Shown: positions 15,340 to 24,665 of the stretch, one piece after another | Position numbering within the stretch: position 1 is the stretch's first letter | How the letters are laid out: each line of letters begins with the position of its first letter | Assembly: GCA_963675185.2 (NCBI GenBank) | Contig: CAXXOH010000001.1 | Coordinates: 1-64,000 of the forward strand | Direction of reading: 5' to 3' | Origin: Ilyobacter_A sp963675185 | GTDB lineage: Bacteria > Fusobacteriota > Fusobacteriia > Fusobacteriales > Fusobacteriaceae | Length of the DNA: 64,000 bases | Position numbers and translations under genes: made by a program | Notes under the pieces: model-generated | What the model was told of the DNA's origin: nothing | Database searches by the model: none | The model's input: only the letters and a program-made list of their open reading frames with translations

Positions 15340-17304
15340 ATGATTAAAAAGATTAGTTTTTTTATGTTTCTTTTGATTAGCACTATTACTTTTGCAAAAA
15401 CAGTAGAATATGAAATAGATATTTCCTATTCAGAAGTTAAATTTACAGGTACCCCTGTAAAAGCCATGACTCTAAACGGCGGAATTCCTGGACCAACTCT
15501 TGAGTTTACAGAAGGAGATATTTTAAAAGTCACCTTTAATAATAACATGGATGTTGAAACCTCTATACACTGGCACGGTATTTTGGTTCCTAATGACCAG
15601 GATGGCGTACCCTATTTGAATACCTCACCAATACTCCCAGGTTCTTCATTAATATATGAGTTCCCTCTTATTCAGTCCGGAACATATTGGTATCACTCAC
15701 ATACTGGTCTTCAAGAGCAGCTTGGTGTATATGGCGGAATTGTTATACATCCAAAAGATGAAGTCGAAGCTATGCCTGAATACGTAGTTGTCCTATCTGA
15801 CTGGATTGACGAGACCCCAGGTCAAGTTCTAAGAAATTTAAAAAAAGATGGTGACTATTACGCATTGAAAAAATGGAACGTACAGTCATGGGAAAAAGTA
15901 CTTCGCGAAAGAAAAGTAAAAGAGAGGATAAGCAGTTCCTTGATGAGAATGGGGCCCATGGACTTATCGGATGTGGGATATGATGCCTTTCTAATAAACG
16001 GAGAAAAAAATCCTTCTATAGAGAAGGTAAAATGGGGAACACCAGTAAAATTGAGGGTAATAAACGCTTCTGCATCGACCTATTTTAATCTATCTTATTC
16101 AGCAGGAAAGATGAAAGTAGTTGCTGCCGATGGTCAAGATGTTATGCCGGTACAGCGTGAAGATATCCTCATAGGGGTGGCTGAAACGTATGACATTATT
16201 GTCGAAGTGGGCGGAAAATTTACTGCTTATGCCCAGGATATGACAGGATATGTTACGCTTAATCTTTCTGATGAATCCATGATAGGCCACGAGAGTAATT
16301 CCACAATGACAATGAGCACAGATAATATTAGTGGTATGACTACACATGATATGGGTTCTATGGAATCCATGGGGAAATCCTCTTCATATGATTTTTTAAT
16401 GTCTACAAAGTCCACCGAATACAGTGGAGAACTTCAGGAAAAGATAGTTCGATTGAAGCTAACTGGCGATATGGAGAATTATATTTGGACATTTAACAAT
16501 AAAGCCCTGACTGAAAGTGATAAAATCCTCATAAAAAAAGGGGAAAAAGTCAGGTTCATTCTGGAAAATGAGACAATGATGCACCATCCACTTCATCTGC
16601 ATGGTCACTTTTTCAGAGTCATCAATAAGCATGGAGCTAACTCTCCGCTAAAGCATACAGTTGATGTTCCTCCTATGCAAACAGTAGAGATAGAGTTTTT
16701 GGCTACTGAGGAAAAAGACTGGTTTTTCCATTGTCATAATCTCTATCACATGAAAACTGGAATGTCTAGGGTGATTAGCTATGACAACACATATCTCTCT
16801 GATGAAATATCTGAAAAACTTTCTTGGGACAATAAATGGTTCTATAAAGGGGATGCCTCTCTAGTTTCCAACTTCGCAGGTGTTAATCTATCAATGTTTA
16901 ATTCTAGAAATAGTATCTCAGTAACCGGTGATGCTTCATACGAGAGCGAGCATGACTTGGATTTTTATTATAGTAGATATTTAAATCGCTATCTTTCGTT
17001 TATATTTGGGGTTAATTTAAGCGAAGATGATGATAACGAGGTGGACAACAAAGGATTTTTTGGTATCGAATATCTGTTACCTTTACTCATAGAATCAGAG
17101 TTAAGAGTTTACGATGATGGAGATGTAGAGGTTGCCTTCTATAATGATATACAACTAACTAATAAGCTTCAGTTTAACTGGGAAGCCAGTACTGAAGGAG
17201 AATACTTATTGGAACTGGAATACAGGTATAAAAAATGGTTATCGTTTGTGGCAAATACCCATTCAGAATATGATGAAGGGATTGGGATAAAAGTCAGATT
17301 TTAA
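15340..17304 (+). CDS. Multicopper oxidase with C-terminal CopB-like barrel domain
   Basis: The 654-residue protein has a signal peptide (1-19, cleaved after TFA). Three cupredoxin domains carry all four copper-site motifs: HWHG (77-80), HSH (119-121), HHPLHLHGHFF, and HCHNLYHMKTGM (464-475). A Met/His-rich insert lies at about 306-345, as in cuprous oxidases of the CueO/CopA type. Beyond the oxidase, residues 486-654 form alternating amphipathic strands ending in IGIKVRF. They resemble the outer-membrane beta-barrel of CopB. A CopA-CopB fusion would tether Cu(I) oxidation to the outer membrane. The ribosome site is GGAAGGAGG. Confidence 0.85.
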   Translation: MIKKISFFMFLLISTITFAKTVEYEIDISYSEVKFTGTPVKAMTLNGGIPGPTLEFTEGDILKVTFNNNMDVETSIHWHGILVPNDQDGVPYLNTSPILPGSSLIYEFPLIQSGTYWYHSHTGLQEQLGVYGGIVIHPKDEVEAMPEYVVVLSDWIDETPGQVLRNLKKDGDYYALKKWNVQSWEKVLRERKVKERISSSLMRMGPMDLSDVGYDAFLINGEKNPSIEKVKWGTPVKLRVINASASTYFNLSYSAGKMKVVAADGQDVMPVQREDILIGVAETYDIIVEVGGKFTAYAQDMTGYVTLNLSDESMIGHESNSTMTMSTDNISGMTTHDMGSMESMGKSSSYDFLMSTKSTEYSGELQEKIVRLKLTGDMENYIWTFNNKALTESDKILIKKGEKVRFILENETMMHHPLHLHGHFFRVINKHGANSPLKHTVDVPPMQTVEIEFLATEEKDWFFHCHNLYHMKTGMSRVISYDNTYLSDEISEKLSWDNKWFYKGDASLVSNFAGVNLSMFNSRNSISVTGDASYESEHDLDFYYSRYLNRYLSFIFGVNLSEDDDNEVDNKGFFGIEYLLPLLIESELRVYDDGDVEVAFYNDIQLTNKLQFNWEASTEGEYLLELEYRYKKWLSFVANTHSEYDEGIGIKVRF

Positions 17305-17629
17305 AAAAATTAGTCTACGCCTAGATTATTAAAAAATAGGGTGAACAGTATGAGTGGAGCTGATGAACATTAATTTAGCGAAAAGCATAACCTTTTAAAC
17401 GACTTATATTAACAACTGTTTTTTCTAATAATAGCCTTTGAAGCCTTTAAAAATAGTTCAGAGGCTATTATATTTTAAGTTGTACAAGCAGTACTACGAA
17501 TAGTCGGTTTTATTTGTCAACCTCACCCTCTAATTTTTTGGGGGGGTCACTCAAATTTTTTCATAGTAAAAGAACCGCTTTAATAAATATACATTATCGT
17601 TATTTTATTGCCGTTTAAGGAGAATTCAT
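17305..17629. other. Intergenic region with terminator
   Basis: It contains a hairpin TAATAGCCT ... AGGCTATTA followed by TATTTTA at 17,429-17,477, which ends the multicopper oxidase transcript. No gene is visible. The AGGAG site at 17,617 belongs to the next gene. Confidence 0.6.
17429..17477 (+). terminator. Terminator after the multicopper oxidase
   Basis: A 9-bp stem (TAATAGCCT/AGGCTATTA) with additional TTGAA/TTCAG pairing inside, followed by a T-rich tail. Confidence 0.65.
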
Positions 17630-18199
17630 ATGAGAATTTCAATAAAAGAACTAAATAAATATCCACTGGCATTGAAACCATTTTTTTGGAGCCAGAAAAA
17701 AAGATATGGCACTGTTCTGATCCCAGGTCTTCTTTGGGGAAGAGTTCCAAAATTATTTGCAGCTGTAGCAGTGCTCTACGGTGTACTCAGCAGAAAGAGA
17801 TCTCCTATAAGCCCCGAACTTCGCTCTCTTGTAACAGTCAGGGTTTCCCAGATAAATTGGTGCCATTTTTGTATCGACATAAACTCATCTACTCTGGTCA
17901 AACTCACAAACTCTATGGAAAAATTGGAAAATCTTGATAGTTGGAAAGAGAGTGATCTTTTCGACGATAGGGAATTGGCTGTTCTCGAGTATGCAGAAGC
18001 AATAACATATTCAGATAAACAGGTTACTGACGAGATGATATGGCAATTGAAAAATTTTTTCGATGAAGACGGTATAATTGAGCTCACTGGACTTATTGCT
18101 TTTCAAAATTTATCAAGTAAATTTAACAGTGCTCTAGATGTCCCTTCACAAGGATTCTGCAAATTCTCTTCAGATAGTGATCAAGATACTAAATATTGA
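17630..18199 (+). CDS. Carboxymuconolactone decarboxylase/AhpD family protein
   Basis: The 189-residue helical protein has the CMD core: LRSLVTVRVSQINWCHFCID, with the redox pair CHFC, then a helix LAVLEYAEAIT. AhpD-like members are thiol reductants or peroxidases. It lies between the multicopper oxidase and a broken CuA lipoprotein gene, so a link with copper or oxidative stress is plausible. The ATG has AAGGAG upstream. Confidence 0.85.
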   Translation: MRISIKELNKYPLALKPFFWSQKKRYGTVLIPGLLWGRVPKLFAAVAVLYGVLSRKRSPISPELRSLVTVRVSQINWCHFCIDINSSTLVKLTNSMEKLENLDSWKESDLFDDRELAVLEYAEAITYSDKQVTDEMIWQLKNFFDEDGIIELTGLIAFQNLSSKFNSALDVPSQGFCKFSSDSDQDTKY

Positions 18200-18396
18200 G
18201 ATAATAAATTTTCAAAAGTTTTACTAATTGAATTTTTAAAGGTGTTTTTAACCGTTTAGTTTACTGCGAGGAGGCAAAAAATGAAAAAAATCATATTTGT
18301 TATGACTTTGTTATTTGTTTCTATCAGTTGCACAGGAAAAGGTGAAAGCAACTCAATAAACCCAGACGATTATAACGTTATCTGAGAAATGATTAA

Positions 18397-19743
18397 GAGT
18401 CTGTCAAGAAATTGGTGTATCCGTCCAAAATTTTTTCTATGGAATTGGCGAGGGACTAAATACGTCCCTCGAAATAGATGCTTAATTGACCTATAATTTT
18501 TGCCCATTCCCGAACTCGAATTTTCCATTTCTTAGTAATATCAATCATTGCTAGATAAAGCATCTTCAACAATGAATCGTCAGATGGGAAAATACTCTTT
18601 GACTTTGTTACTTTTCTCAGTTGACGATTGAAGCTTTCAATTGCATTTGTCGTATAGATTAACTTTCGAATTTCTTTAGGATATTTAAACATAACAGCTA
18701 TCTCGTCCCAATGATCTCGCCATGGCTTTATTGCAATATAGTATTTTTCGCTCCATTTTGCGTCAAGCTTAGCAAGAGCGTCCAACGCTGCCTCTTCATC
18801 AATGGCTGTATAAATTGGCTTGAGATCCGTTACAAAAGTTTTTCGGTCTTTGTAAGACAGATAACGAGTAGAATTACGGATCATATGTACAATGCAACGC
18901 TGCACCTCTGTTCTAGGGAATGTTGCTTCTATAGCTTCCTTGAAACCATTTAGACCATCAATCGATGCGATAAGAATATCTTCGACACCTCTATGCTGAA
19001 GATCACTTAGAACCTTTAACCAAAATTTGCTTGTTTCATTTTCACCGACCCACATTCCTAGGACTTCTTTCATACCATCAAGGTTGATACCAATAATTAT
19101 GTAAACAGCTTTATTTACGATTTTGCCATCCTGTCTAACTTTGTAATGGATAGCATCCATTACAACATGGGCGTAAATTCTATCCAAAGGACGTTGTTGC
19201 CATTCTTTGATGATCGGCATGATTTTATCAGTGATCTGCGAAATCATGGTCGGTGAAATATCGATGCCATAAAGATTATTCAGATGGTCCTGAATATCTC
19301 TGACAGTCATACCTTTAGCATACATGCTTATTACTTGGTCGTCAATACTAGAAACATCCCGCTGATTTTTCTTAACGATAATTGGTTCAAATTCCCCGGA
19401 ACGATCACGTGGAACTTCGATTTCAATTTTGCCGTAGTCGGAGCGAACTTTCTTCGAGCGCTTGCCGTTTCGCGTATTGTTGGTATCTTTATTTTTATAA
19501 TCATATTTGCTGTAGCCTAACTCATAATCTAATTCAGCTTCAAGCATTTCTTCGATAAGATCCTTGAATTGCTCTTTAAGAAGATTCTGAACATCGGAAA
19601 CATCCTTTAATTTCCCTTCTTGCATAAGTTCACGTACTTTTTGTTTGTCTAATAACCCTTTGAATGACATGTGAGTGGTACCTCCTTATTGATATTTTAT
19701 TTTACATCAATTTCGGAGTTTACACCAAATATTTTACACCCTC
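18397..19743 (-). mobile_element. IS256-family insertion sequence, 1,347 bp
   Basis: The element carries one transposase and imperfect terminal repeats (both ends begin GAG-xx-TGT and share TTGGTGTA about 17 bases in). It is flanked by an exact 8-bp target duplication, ATGATTAA, at 18,389-18,396 and 19,744-19,751. It sits inside the CuA lipoprotein pseudogene in the opposite orientation. Confidence 0.9.
18456..19670 (-). CDS. IS256-family (Mutator-type) transposase
   Basis: The 404-residue DDE transposase appears intact. VVMDAIHYKVR holds the first Asp, ASIDGLNGFKEAI the second, and TTNAIESFNRQLRK the Glu. The Mutator signature around QRCIVHMIRNS is present. It fills almost all of the element. 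GGAGGTACCACTC precedes its ATG. Confidence 0.95.
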   Translation of the reverse strand: MSFKGLLDKQKVRELMQEGKLKDVSDVQNLLKEQFKDLIEEMLEAELDYELGYSKYDYKNKDTNNTRNGKRSKKVRSDYGKIEIEVPRDRSGEFEPIIVKKNQRDVSSIDDQVISMYAKGMTVRDIQDHLNNLYGIDISPTMISQITDKIMPIIKEWQQRPLDRIYAHVVMDAIHYKVRQDGKIVNKAVYIIIGINLDGMKEVLGMWVGENETSKFWLKVLSDLQHRGVEDILIASIDGLNGFKEAIEATFPRTEVQRCIVHMIRNSTRYLSYKDRKTFVTDLKPIYTAIDEEAALDALAKLDAKWSEKYYIAIKPWRDHWDEIAVMFKYPKEIRKLIYTTNAIESFNRQLRKVTKSKSIFPSDDSLLKMLYLAMIDITKKWKIRVREWAKIIGQLSIYFEGRI

Positions 19744-20029
19744 ATGATTAACGGTGTAAGGGTAATTGATGTAGAGGCATATCAGTTTGGATTTGAACCG
19801 GAATATATAGTTGTAAACAGCTTGTGAACCCGTAAGAATCAATCTTAAAACCAGAGATGTCCCCCATGGTTTCATGGTTGAAAAACTTGACATTAACGTA
19901 AGTATAAACCCGAGTGAAATCAAAACTGCAGATTTCATTGCTGTGAAAAAAGGCGTTTATCAATTTTGGTGCTCCGTCCCTTGTGGTAGTGGACACAGAA
20001 GTATGGAAAGTTTCTTGATTATAAAATAA

Positions 20030-20058
20030 AAAAAGCTGCTGAAATTCAGCAGCTTTTA
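20030..20058. terminator. Bidirectional terminator
   Basis: AAAGCTGCTGAAATTCAGCAGCTTTT lies between the CuA pseudogene and the Spy-like gene. Confidence 0.85.
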
Positions 20059-20060
20059 GT

Positions 20061-20642
20061 TTATTTTTCAGTATTAGGTTTTTCCTTTACTCCCTCTACC
20101 TGATGATTTACGTCTCCCATCATTTGATGCATACTGTCCATCATTTCATACATGTTTTTCATCATGTAATCCATATTACCCATCATTTGAGCTGTGCTTC
20201 CCATCATATGGCTATATCCCCACATCATACCACCTGAAATACTCATGCCAAATTTTTCTTTAGCCTCAATTCTGTAGTCAATCATATTTTTTTCTATCTT
20301 AGCTTGAAGCAGTGCCTTCCTATCAATTAATTTATCTATCTTTTTTTTGTCTATACTTTCTGCTAGCAACTCTTTTTCTAAGTCAAGGTTGAGCTCTCTA
20401 ATTTTGAGCATGTCACCCTGAACTTTATTTAAATACTTTAACTGAAGCTCTTCTAACTGAATCTTTTGTTCTGGACTAAGCGCCGTTGCTTGCTGCATGA
20501 CGTTGTATCCCATACTCATTTTCGATTGCTGCGTAATACCATTTTGATGCTGCATCATCCCAGTTTTGGGAGCAATCCCTCCATTTTCTGCAAATACCGC
20601 CATTGAACTTAATAACATCGCCGTTATTACTAGTTTTTTCAT
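20061..20642 (-). CDS. Periplasmic Spy/CnrX-like metal-binding protein
   Basis: The 193-residue protein has a signal peptide (1-18, MAVFA) and an LSPEQKIQLEELQLKYLNKV helix typical of the LTxxQ/Spy/ZraP fold, followed by long helices. A C-terminal Met/His-rich tail (repeats of MM, HMMG, YMMKN, HQMMG) suits Cu(I) binding. It is the last gene of the leftward copper operon and probably buffers periplasmic copper or chaperones envelope proteins. GGAGG precedes the ATG. Confidence 0.78.
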   Translation of the reverse strand: MKKLVITAMLLSSMAVFAENGGIAPKTGMMQHQNGITQQSKMSMGYNVMQQATALSPEQKIQLEELQLKYLNKVQGDMLKIRELNLDLEKELLAESIDKKKIDKLIDRKALLQAKIEKNMIDYRIEAKEKFGMSISGGMMWGYSHMMGSTAQMMGNMDYMMKNMYEMMDSMHQMMGDVNHQVEGVKEKPNTEK

Positions 20643-20669
20643 AAATTAATTCCTCCTTTTATATTTTAG

Positions 20670-23255
20670 TTACTTACTAATATTTGATTTCCAACGTTTC
20701 ATTAGTAGAGAGTTACTCACCACAGAAACTGAGCTGAACGCCATGGCAGTTCCTGCTATTATTGGGCTAAGCAAAAATCCTGTAAGTGGATAGAATACCC
20801 CTGCTGCTAATGGTATACCTAAACTGTTATAGAAGAATGCCCAAAATAAATTTTGCTTGATTTTTCTCATGGTGTATTTTGATAAGTCCATGGCCACAAC
20901 TACATCTCTCAAATCTTCTTTTATTAAAACAATATCCCCCGACTCTATCGCAACATCTGTACCCGAACCTATTGCTATTCCAATGTCTGCTTGCGTCAAA
21001 GCAGGGGCATCGTTTATCCCATCACCAACCATGGCAACTTTTTTCCCTTCCTGCTGAAGCTGTTTTACGCTGCTTGCCTTGTCCTGAGGCAGCACCTCAG
21101 CAAGGACTCTTTTAATACCAACCTGCTTTGCTATAGCCTCAGCTGTTCGCTTATTATCCCCTGTTATCATTATTGTCTCAATGCCATGTTTGTTTAGTGT
21201 CTCAATAGCTTTAGCGGAATATTCCTTCAAGGTATCAGCCACAGCTACTATTCCAGATAATTTTTGATTTATGGCAATAAGCATGGCAGTTTTCCCTTCA
21301 CCTTCAAGCTGTTCAAGCTTATCCTGCGCCGATTTAAAATCAATTTTTTTGTCTTCCATGAGTTTACGATTTCCAAACTCTACTACAAGTCCATTGTACT
21401 CAACCTCTATTCCCTTTCCAGTAATAGAGTTAAACTTATTTGGTTCATCAATCTTTATTTGTTTTCCCTTTGCATAAGCAACTATTGCCTCACCAAGCGG
21501 GTGCTCAGAGTTTTTTTCGGCCACAGCCGCAAATAAAAGGATATCCTCTTCAGAATAATCTGAAATTGTAACAACATCTGTGACCTGCGGCTCCCCTTTT
21601 GTAAGAGTCCCCGTTTTATCAAAAACTATAGTATTTATTTTTTGCGCCATCTGTAAACTCTCGGCATTTTTAAACAGTATTCCTGCTTCAGCTCCTTTTC
21701 CAGTCCCCACCATGATGGCAGTTGGAGTAGCTAACCCAAGGGCACATGGGCAGGCTATAATGAGAACCGCAACAAATATGGTGAGTGCAAAAGTAAAACC
21801 GCCAACGAAATACCACACTATACTAGATATAATAGCTATACTGACAACTGTTGGAACAAAATAAGCCGATATTATATCTGCCAGCTTTTGTATGGGCGCC
21901 TTACTTCCCTGTGCATCTTCCACCATTTTTATTATCTGAGCAAGTGCAGTGTCTGCTCCAACCTTAGTCGCCTTAAACTTAAAGCTACCTGTCTTATTTA
22001 TGGTGGCGCCAATTACCTTATCTCCTTTAGACTTTTCTACTGGAATACTTTCTCCAGTTATCATGCTCTCGTCTACACTTGAATATCCATCAATTATATC
22101 TCCGTCAACCGGTATTTTCTGACCAGGCTTAACTACTACAATATCCCCTACTATTACTTCTTCAACTGGTATCTCAATTTCTTCATCGTCTCTCAAAACA
22201 ACCGCAGTTTTAGCAGAAAGACTCATGAGTTTTTTTATAGCTTCGCTGGTCTTCCCCTTGGCTTTTGCCTCAAAAAATCTTCCAAGCAGTATAAAGGCAA
22301 TTAGCAGTCCTGCTACCTCAAAATAAAGTTCTCCATGGATACCTCTAATCATAGCCCAAATACTGTATAAAAATGCAGACCCTGTACCGATAGCTACCAG
22401 GGTGTCCATATTGGCTGTTTTCGCCTTTATAACCGATTTAATTCCTTTTGTGTAAAATTCATAACCCACAAATATAATAGGAAGTGTAATTATAAACTGT
22501 ATTATTCCCATATTTTTGTCTATAATTTCAGGTATAGGTAATCCTATATGCGGCCCCATGGCAAAATACAGCAAAGGTAACCCTAGTATCATTGCGGTAC
22601 TAGTCTTATATTTTAGCGAACGTATCTCTTTTTCCCTTGCTTCCTTTTCCTTGTCTCGGCTCTCAGTATCTAAAAAGTTCTCATACCCGGCATCCTTTAT
22701 TATCTGTCTAATCTTTCCAGAATCGATTACTTCAGGGTCATACTCAATAGATGCTTTTTCTGTTGGGAGCAGCTCCTTGCTCTTTATGCCTGGAAGCTTG
22801 TCCAAAGCTGATCCTACGATCCCAATGCAGTGAGGGTTGTCCATGCCCATAACCTTCAGCTTCAACGTTGAAGTAGTTTCAGGTTTTTTTACCTTATAAC
22901 CGGTATTAACTACAACTTTTTCTAATGATTCCTCTGTTATCTGCTGAGGGTCATACTGAACTGTAGCCTTGCCTGTTGCTAGATTTACATTGGCATCTTT
23001 TACTCCACGTTGACTCTTTATATTTTTTTCTATCTTAGCTGCACAAGAACCACAGGTCATATCTTCTATATCTATCACACACTTAGCAGACTCTTCTTGA
23101 GTTTCCTCCTTTGAAGGAGTCACCTCGTCTGTTTTCCCCTTAAACTCCTCGTAACAGTGCTTGCTGCAAAAATAATAAGTTGTCCCGTCTCTATCGAGTT
23201 TAAATTTAGCTTTTTTTGGATCAACTTCCATCCCACAAATAGGGTCCTTAGCCAT
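20670..23255 (-). CDS. copA: Copper P1B-type ATPase with YHS domain (CopA 1)
   Basis: I start at the ATG at 23,255, which has TTAGGAGG upstream, giving 861 residues. Order: YHS domain (4-40, DPICGMEV and FCSKHC), HMA domain with MTCGSC (66-71), a second HMA fold whose CxxC is reduced to NPHC (Cys143), then the ATPase. The ATPase has the CPC ion site in helix 6 (about 500), DKTGT (about 543), SEHPLG and GDGINDAP (about 746). It exports Cu(I) across the inner membrane. It lies between the GGGHH-motif protein and the Spy-like gene. A YHS domain may accept metal from a chaperone. Confidence 0.95.
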   Translation of the reverse strand: MAKDPICGMEVDPKKAKFKLDRDGTTYYFCSKHCYEEFKGKTDEVTPSKEETQEESAKCVIDIEDMTCGSCAAKIEKNIKSQRGVKDANVNLATGKATVQYDPQQITEESLEKVVVNTGYKVKKPETTSTLKLKVMGMDNPHCIGIVGSALDKLPGIKSKELLPTEKASIEYDPEVIDSGKIRQIIKDAGYENFLDTESRDKEKEAREKEIRSLKYKTSTAMILGLPLLYFAMGPHIGLPIPEIIDKNMGIIQFIITLPIIFVGYEFYTKGIKSVIKAKTANMDTLVAIGTGSAFLYSIWAMIRGIHGELYFEVAGLLIAFILLGRFFEAKAKGKTSEAIKKLMSLSAKTAVVLRDDEEIEIPVEEVIVGDIVVVKPGQKIPVDGDIIDGYSSVDESMITGESIPVEKSKGDKVIGATINKTGSFKFKATKVGADTALAQIIKMVEDAQGSKAPIQKLADIISAYFVPTVVSIAIISSIVWYFVGGFTFALTIFVAVLIIACPCALGLATPTAIMVGTGKGAEAGILFKNAESLQMAQKINTIVFDKTGTLTKGEPQVTDVVTISDYSEEDILLFAAVAEKNSEHPLGEAIVAYAKGKQIKIDEPNKFNSITGKGIEVEYNGLVVEFGNRKLMEDKKIDFKSAQDKLEQLEGEGKTAMLIAINQKLSGIVAVADTLKEYSAKAIETLNKHGIETIMITGDNKRTAEAIAKQVGIKRVLAEVLPQDKASSVKQLQQEGKKVAMVGDGINDAPALTQADIGIAIGSGTDVAIESGDIVLIKEDLRDVVVAMDLSKYTMRKIKQNLFWAFFYNSLGIPLAAGVFYPLTGFLLSPIIAGTAMAFSSVSVVSNSLLMKRWKSNISK

Positions 23256-23428
23256 AATGCCTCCTAATGAAATCAAATTAAAAACGATATGCGTCCTCAA
23301 TCTATTTCTTACTCTATTTTTTTTGATTACCTTTTTATTGTCTACAATTAACATAAGATTTTATTTTTAGATAAATTTGAAAATAAAAATTGACATTATC
23401 CTTTATAACTTATCGTGCTAAGGCTTAC

Positions 23429-23899
23429 CTATAATTTATACAAATGCTTTCTTTCTTTGACTCCACCTATATTTTTAAATACTAGCTGTAGTTCTTTTGT
23501 GTTTTCATCAACTATCTTCTTCCCTTGGTAGCTGTTTTTAATTTCTAAAATTCCGCTTACATGATGCCCCCCGCCTCTTCTTTTCCATTCAAAACCATCT
23601 TTTATAACGACACCGTCTACACTTAATTTAACAAATTTATCCAACTCATAGTATTCTGACAAGTCCTCTGTATGTGTATCCAACATTACTTCAAATTCAA
23701 GCGTATCTTTGTCTTTTTCATCGGCATTTTTAAACAAAACATCCAAATAGATATTTCCGTACTCGCTGCTTGTCAAATAACTTTTTTTGGTACTATTTTC
23801 TTTGCTCTCCTGTGACGCAGTCTTTTTGCTTCCAAATACGATTATCCCCACAACCGCAACAAGTATTAAAATAAAAATAGTAAAATTTTTTTTACCCAT
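23429..23899 (-). CDS. Membrane-anchored protein with GGGHH motif
   Basis: The 156-residue protein, started at the ATG at 23,899 (GGAGGG upstream), has an N-terminal anchor (5-21, FTIFILILVAVVGIIVFG). An extracytoplasmic beta-rich domain ends with WKRRGGGHHVSGILEIKN. The His pair in a Gly-rich turn could bind copper. I do not recognise the family. It sits between a CCAHH membrane protein and CopA 1 in the copper operon, which supports a metal-handling role. Confidence 0.65.
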   Translation of the reverse strand: MGKKNFTIFILILVAVVGIIVFGSKKTASQESKENSTKKSYLTSSEYGNIYLDVLFKNADEKDKDTLEFEVMLDTHTEDLSEYYELDKFVKLSVDGVVIKDGFEWKRRGGGHHVSGILEIKNSYQGKKIVDENTKELQLVFKNIGGVKERKHLYKL

Positions 23900-23935
23900 A
23901 ATTTCCCTCCATAAATTTATTATATATGCTTCCAC

Positions 23936-24469
23936 CTATAGAACAAATGTCAGTGAAACCAGTATTACAGACACAAAAATTCCAATTTTCATGATATTTT
24001 TCATGTCATATCTGTATATCAATTTTAATTTTTCTTCATGTAAACTGTGCTTCTGCATAATAACAAGCATACTTGTTATTCCCAAAATATTGGATAATAC
24101 CCCTATCATAATAAAACTCAGCTGATATCTGAGTAAAAATGTAGCCGCTGCCGATAAGCCTAAAATTGGGAGTATGTCTACTATGTGATGGGCACAGCAG
24201 ACCACCATAGAAACTGTTGATACAGTACCGGTTGCTGCCAGTTCGGCTTTTGATTCTAGCATTTTTTTTTGAAGCTGTGCCTTTATATGATAATAAAGTC
24301 CAATCTGTAGTCCGAATCCAATTGAAAGTATTAAAATCCAATACCACATTTCTATAAACTGCCCAATAGCATGCTCTAAGGAATTGGCCCATGTAAGTAT
24401 GATGAAATAAATCGACAATAGGCTTAAGGAAGCCAAACTTCCCCTTATTATCGGTTTATACCTTTTCAT
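23936..24469 (-). CDS. Multi-span membrane protein with CCAHH motif
   Basis: The 177-residue protein begins MKRYKPIIRGSLASLSLLSI (ATG at 24,469 with AAAAGGGG upstream) and has about five membrane segments. One contains VSMVVCCAHHIVDILPILG. Paired Cys and His inside a span is a common metal-transfer motif (compare MerT-like transporters), but I cannot place the family. It overlaps the upstream 63-residue GCCGG protein and precedes the GGGHH protein, so these three may act together in copper movement. Confidence 0.65.
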   Translation of the reverse strand: MKRYKPIIRGSLASLSLLSIYFIILTWANSLEHAIGQFIEMWYWILILSIGFGLQIGLYYHIKAQLQKKMLESKAELAATGTVSTVSMVVCCAHHIVDILPILGLSAAATFLLRYQLSFIMIGVLSNILGITSMLVIMQKHSLHEEKLKLIYRYDMKNIMKIGIFVSVILVSLTFVL

Positions 24470-24647
24470 TTTTCCCCTTTTCTGTACCACAGCAACTTTT
24501 TTTAGACTGCTCCTTATTATCTATATGATCCTCGTGATTATGCCTTCCGTGACCACGCCCTCCACAACAACCTCCCTTTTTAAACATCATATAAAGCATA
24601 AAACCTAAAAAAATTAGATATCCCCAGTTTGCTTTAACAAATTCCAT
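24456..24647 (-). CDS. Small membrane protein with GCCGG and His-rich tail
   Basis: The 63-residue protein has one span (about 8-22, YLIFLGFMLYMMF), then KKGGCCGGRGHGRHNHED and a second Cys pair (SCCGTEK). GGGGGAG precedes the ATG. The Cys/His pattern suggests metal binding at the membrane surface. It resembles the 54-residue protein at 31,541, which lies at the head of the same operon. Its end overlaps the next gene by 14 bases. Confidence 0.7.
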   Translation of the reverse strand: MEFVKANWGYLIFLGFMLYMMFKKGGCCGGRGHGRHNHEDHIDNKEQSKKSCCGTEKGKNEKV

Positions 24648-24665
24648 AATGTTCTCCCCCTTTTT

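Larger units (their letters stand above)
18281..20029 (+). pseudogene. CuA-type cupredoxin lipoprotein, broken by point mutations and an IS
   Basis: The 5' part (18,281-18,385) encodes a lipoprotein signal (FVMTLLFVSISC, lipobox SISC) and stops at an in-frame TGA. After the IS the frame continues as INGVRVIDVEAYQFGFEPEY, then needs a frameshift near 19,822. It goes on as DVPHGFMVEKLDINVS, then QFWCSVPCGSGHRSM. The CxxxCGxGHxxM motif plus DVPHGF is the binuclear CuA site of cytochrome oxidase subunit II and related cupredoxins. So this was a secreted CuA-domain lipoprotein. It now carries a nonsense codon, a frameshift and an insertion (18,397-19,743). Confidence 0.82.
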
